64,000 nucleotides of DNA from contig NZ_JAJNKA010000003.1 in assembly GCF_021533215.1 (NCBI RefSeq), positions 310,001 through 374,000 on the forward strand, in the 5' to 3' direction. Positions 62,947-64,000 of this stretch are shown piece after piece. Source of the DNA: Portibacter lacus. GTDB lineage: Bacteria > Bacteroidota > Bacteroidia > Chitinophagales > Saprospiraceae. Made by a program: the position numbers and the translations under genes. A model generated the notes under the pieces. That model did not search any database. It was not told where the DNA came from and worked only from the letters and a program-made list of their open reading frames with translations. Each line of letters begins with the position of its first letter. The stretch's first letter is position 1.

Positions 62947-64000
62947 ACAAGCTTCTCGCCTTAATCATGTTAAAGAATATTACTTCTCACATAAGCTCAG
63001 AGAGGTAGGACAGATGAATGCTGATGGCAAAGATGTCATAAATCTTGGTATTGGGAAACCTGATCTAGCTCCACCTGCTGAAGCGGTAACCGCCCTAAAG
63101 AACGCTGCTGAAAATGATAGCTATCATGGGTATCAGTCCTATTCTGGTTTGCCAGAACTTAGAAAAGCATTCGCAGATTGGTACTTGAAATATTTCGATA
63201 CAACTCTGAATCCAGCTAGTGAAATTCTACCATTAATCGGTTCGAAGGAAGGTATAATGCACATTACCATGAGTTTTCTGGAAAAAGGAGACCAAGTGCT
63301 CATACCTAATCCTGGATATCCTGCTTATGAATCCGCAGCAAAATTAAGTGGTGCAGAAAGTGTGCTCTATAACTTGACAGCGGAAAATAATTGGCTTCCT
63401 AATTTCAAAGAGTTAGAAGCCATGGATTTATCTAAGGTGAAATTAATGTGGATTAATTATCCGAATATGCCCACAGGTGCTCGTGGAAACAAGGAAACAT
63501 TTGAAAAACTAGTAGCCTTGTGCAAGGAGAACAGCATTCTTCTTTGCCATGATAATCCATATTCCTTCATCTTAAATAAGGAACAATTTAGCATCCTTAG
63601 TATAGAAGGTGCAATGGATTGTTGCTTAGAGCTTAACTCGTTAAGCAAGTCACATAACATGTCAGGGTGGAGAGTCGGAATGCTCGGAGGACGAAGTGAT
63701 TATATTCAGACCATTCTTAAGTTCAAGAGCAATATGGATTCTGGAATGTTCAGAGCACTTCAAGAAGGAGCAATCGCAGCGTTATCGATGGATCAAGCAT
63801 GGTTTGATTCATTGACAGAAACATATACTGAACGAAAAGTAGAGGCCGAAAAAATAATCGATCTACTAGGTTGTAGTTATAAAGGAGACCAAAGCGGTAT
63901 GTTTTTATGGGCTAAAATTCAAGACCATTATAAAGATGCTATAGAATTAGCAGATGAAATCTTATATGGTGCCAATGTTTTTATAACACCTGGAAATATT
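62936..64000 (+). CDS. class I pyridoxal-phosphate aminotransferase (cut by window edge)
   Basis: From the ATG at 62936, 355 codons run open to the right edge. Motifs: INLGIGKPDLAPPAEAV, YHGYQSYSGLPELRKAFADW, IPNPGYPAYESA, INYPNMPTGA, CHDNPYS and ELNSLSKSHNMSGWRVG with the PLP lysine K238. As it overlaps pheA by 11 bases, the likely job is transamination of phenylpyruvate or hydroxyphenylpyruvate to Phe or Tyr, though the fold also fits aspartate and LL-diaminopimelate-type enzymes. Confidence 0.88.
   Translation, partial: MIVKQASRLNHVKEYYFSHKLREVGQMNADGKDVINLGIGKPDLAPPAEAVTALKNAAENDSYHGYQSYSGLPELRKAFADWYLKYFDTTLNPASEILPLIGSKEGIMHITMSFLEKGDQVLIPNPGYPAYESAAKLSGAESVLYNLTAENNWLPNFKELEAMDLSKVKLMWINYPNMPTGARGNKETFEKLVALCKENSILLCHDNPYSFILNKEQFSILSIEGAMDCCLELNSLSKSHNMSGWRVGMLGGRSDYIQTILKFKSNMDSGMFRALQEGAIAALSMDQAWFDSLTETYTERKVEAEKIIDLLGCSYKGDQSGMFLWAKIQDHYKDAIELADEILYGANVFITPGNI

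Overview
The window is AT-rich DNA from a member of the Bacteroidota. The evidence is SusC/SusD pairs with FecI/FecR-type sigma and anti-sigma genes, three secreted proteins ending in type IX secretion sorting domains, promoters of the TTTG-N19-23-TAnnTTTG type, and almost no Shine-Dalgarno sequences. Several start codons are TTG or GTG. The class cannot be fixed from sequence alone; Saprospiria or a cytophaga-like lineage are guesses. I saw no rRNA, tRNA, CRISPR array or intact insertion sequence.

Layout. 1-6757 (minus strand): a fused str-S10 ribosomal operon, rpsL-rpsG-fusA-rpsJ-rplC-rplD-rplW-rplB-rpsS-rplV-rpsC, cut by the left edge, with a recognisable promoter at 6855-6886. 7234-19080: a polysaccharide-utilisation-like locus with an ECF sigma gene facing away from FecR, SusC with an STN domain, SusD, two surface lipoproteins and a secreted GHL10 glycosidase-like protein. 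19110-23310: an acetyltransferase, a DUF6695-like protein, a polyprenyl synthase and an amidohydrolase lipoprotein. 23325-27671 (minus): a sigma/FecR pair with a vanadium-haloperoxidase-like protein that also carries MopE repeats and a sorting domain. 27731-28087: a small zinc-ribbon protein. 28384-37999: trp promoter, attenuator and trpEGDCFBA, then DAHP synthase, chorismate synthase, a lipoprotein and a flavin reductase. 38017-49762: a CotH-like secreted protein, then a second sigma/FecR/SusC/SusD locus with two discoidin-type lipoproteins. 49824-54788: a TPR histidine kinase, and a sigma factor / membrane-anchored barrel protein / GIN-domain lipoprotein set. 55137-58262: an MFS transporter and an AAA ATPase with a nuclease-like C-terminus, with inverted repeats upstream and small ORF remnants. 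58401-61682: a YjeF-N/ankyrin fusion, an arrestin-like protein and an aldehyde dehydrogenase. 61895-64000: phe promoter, attenuator, pheA and an aminotransferase cut by the right edge.

The main discovery candidate is a pair of ribosome-mediated transcription attenuators for aromatic amino acid synthesis. The trp operon is preceded by a 21-codon leader ORF with three consecutive Trp codons, and pheA by a 21-codon leader ORF rich in Phe and Tyr codons. Each is followed by an intrinsic terminator, with a competing pre-emptor hairpin and antiterminator that I could pair base by base. In both cases the perfect -7 box ends only 6-7 bases before the leader AUG, so the leader peptides are probably made from leaderless or nearly leaderless mRNA. 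This resembles the enterobacterial trpL/pheL logic but with Bacteroidota promoters and initiation. Together the two units would match chorismate supply (DAHP synthase and chorismate synthase, in the trp operon) and the Trp and Phe branches to charged tRNA levels.
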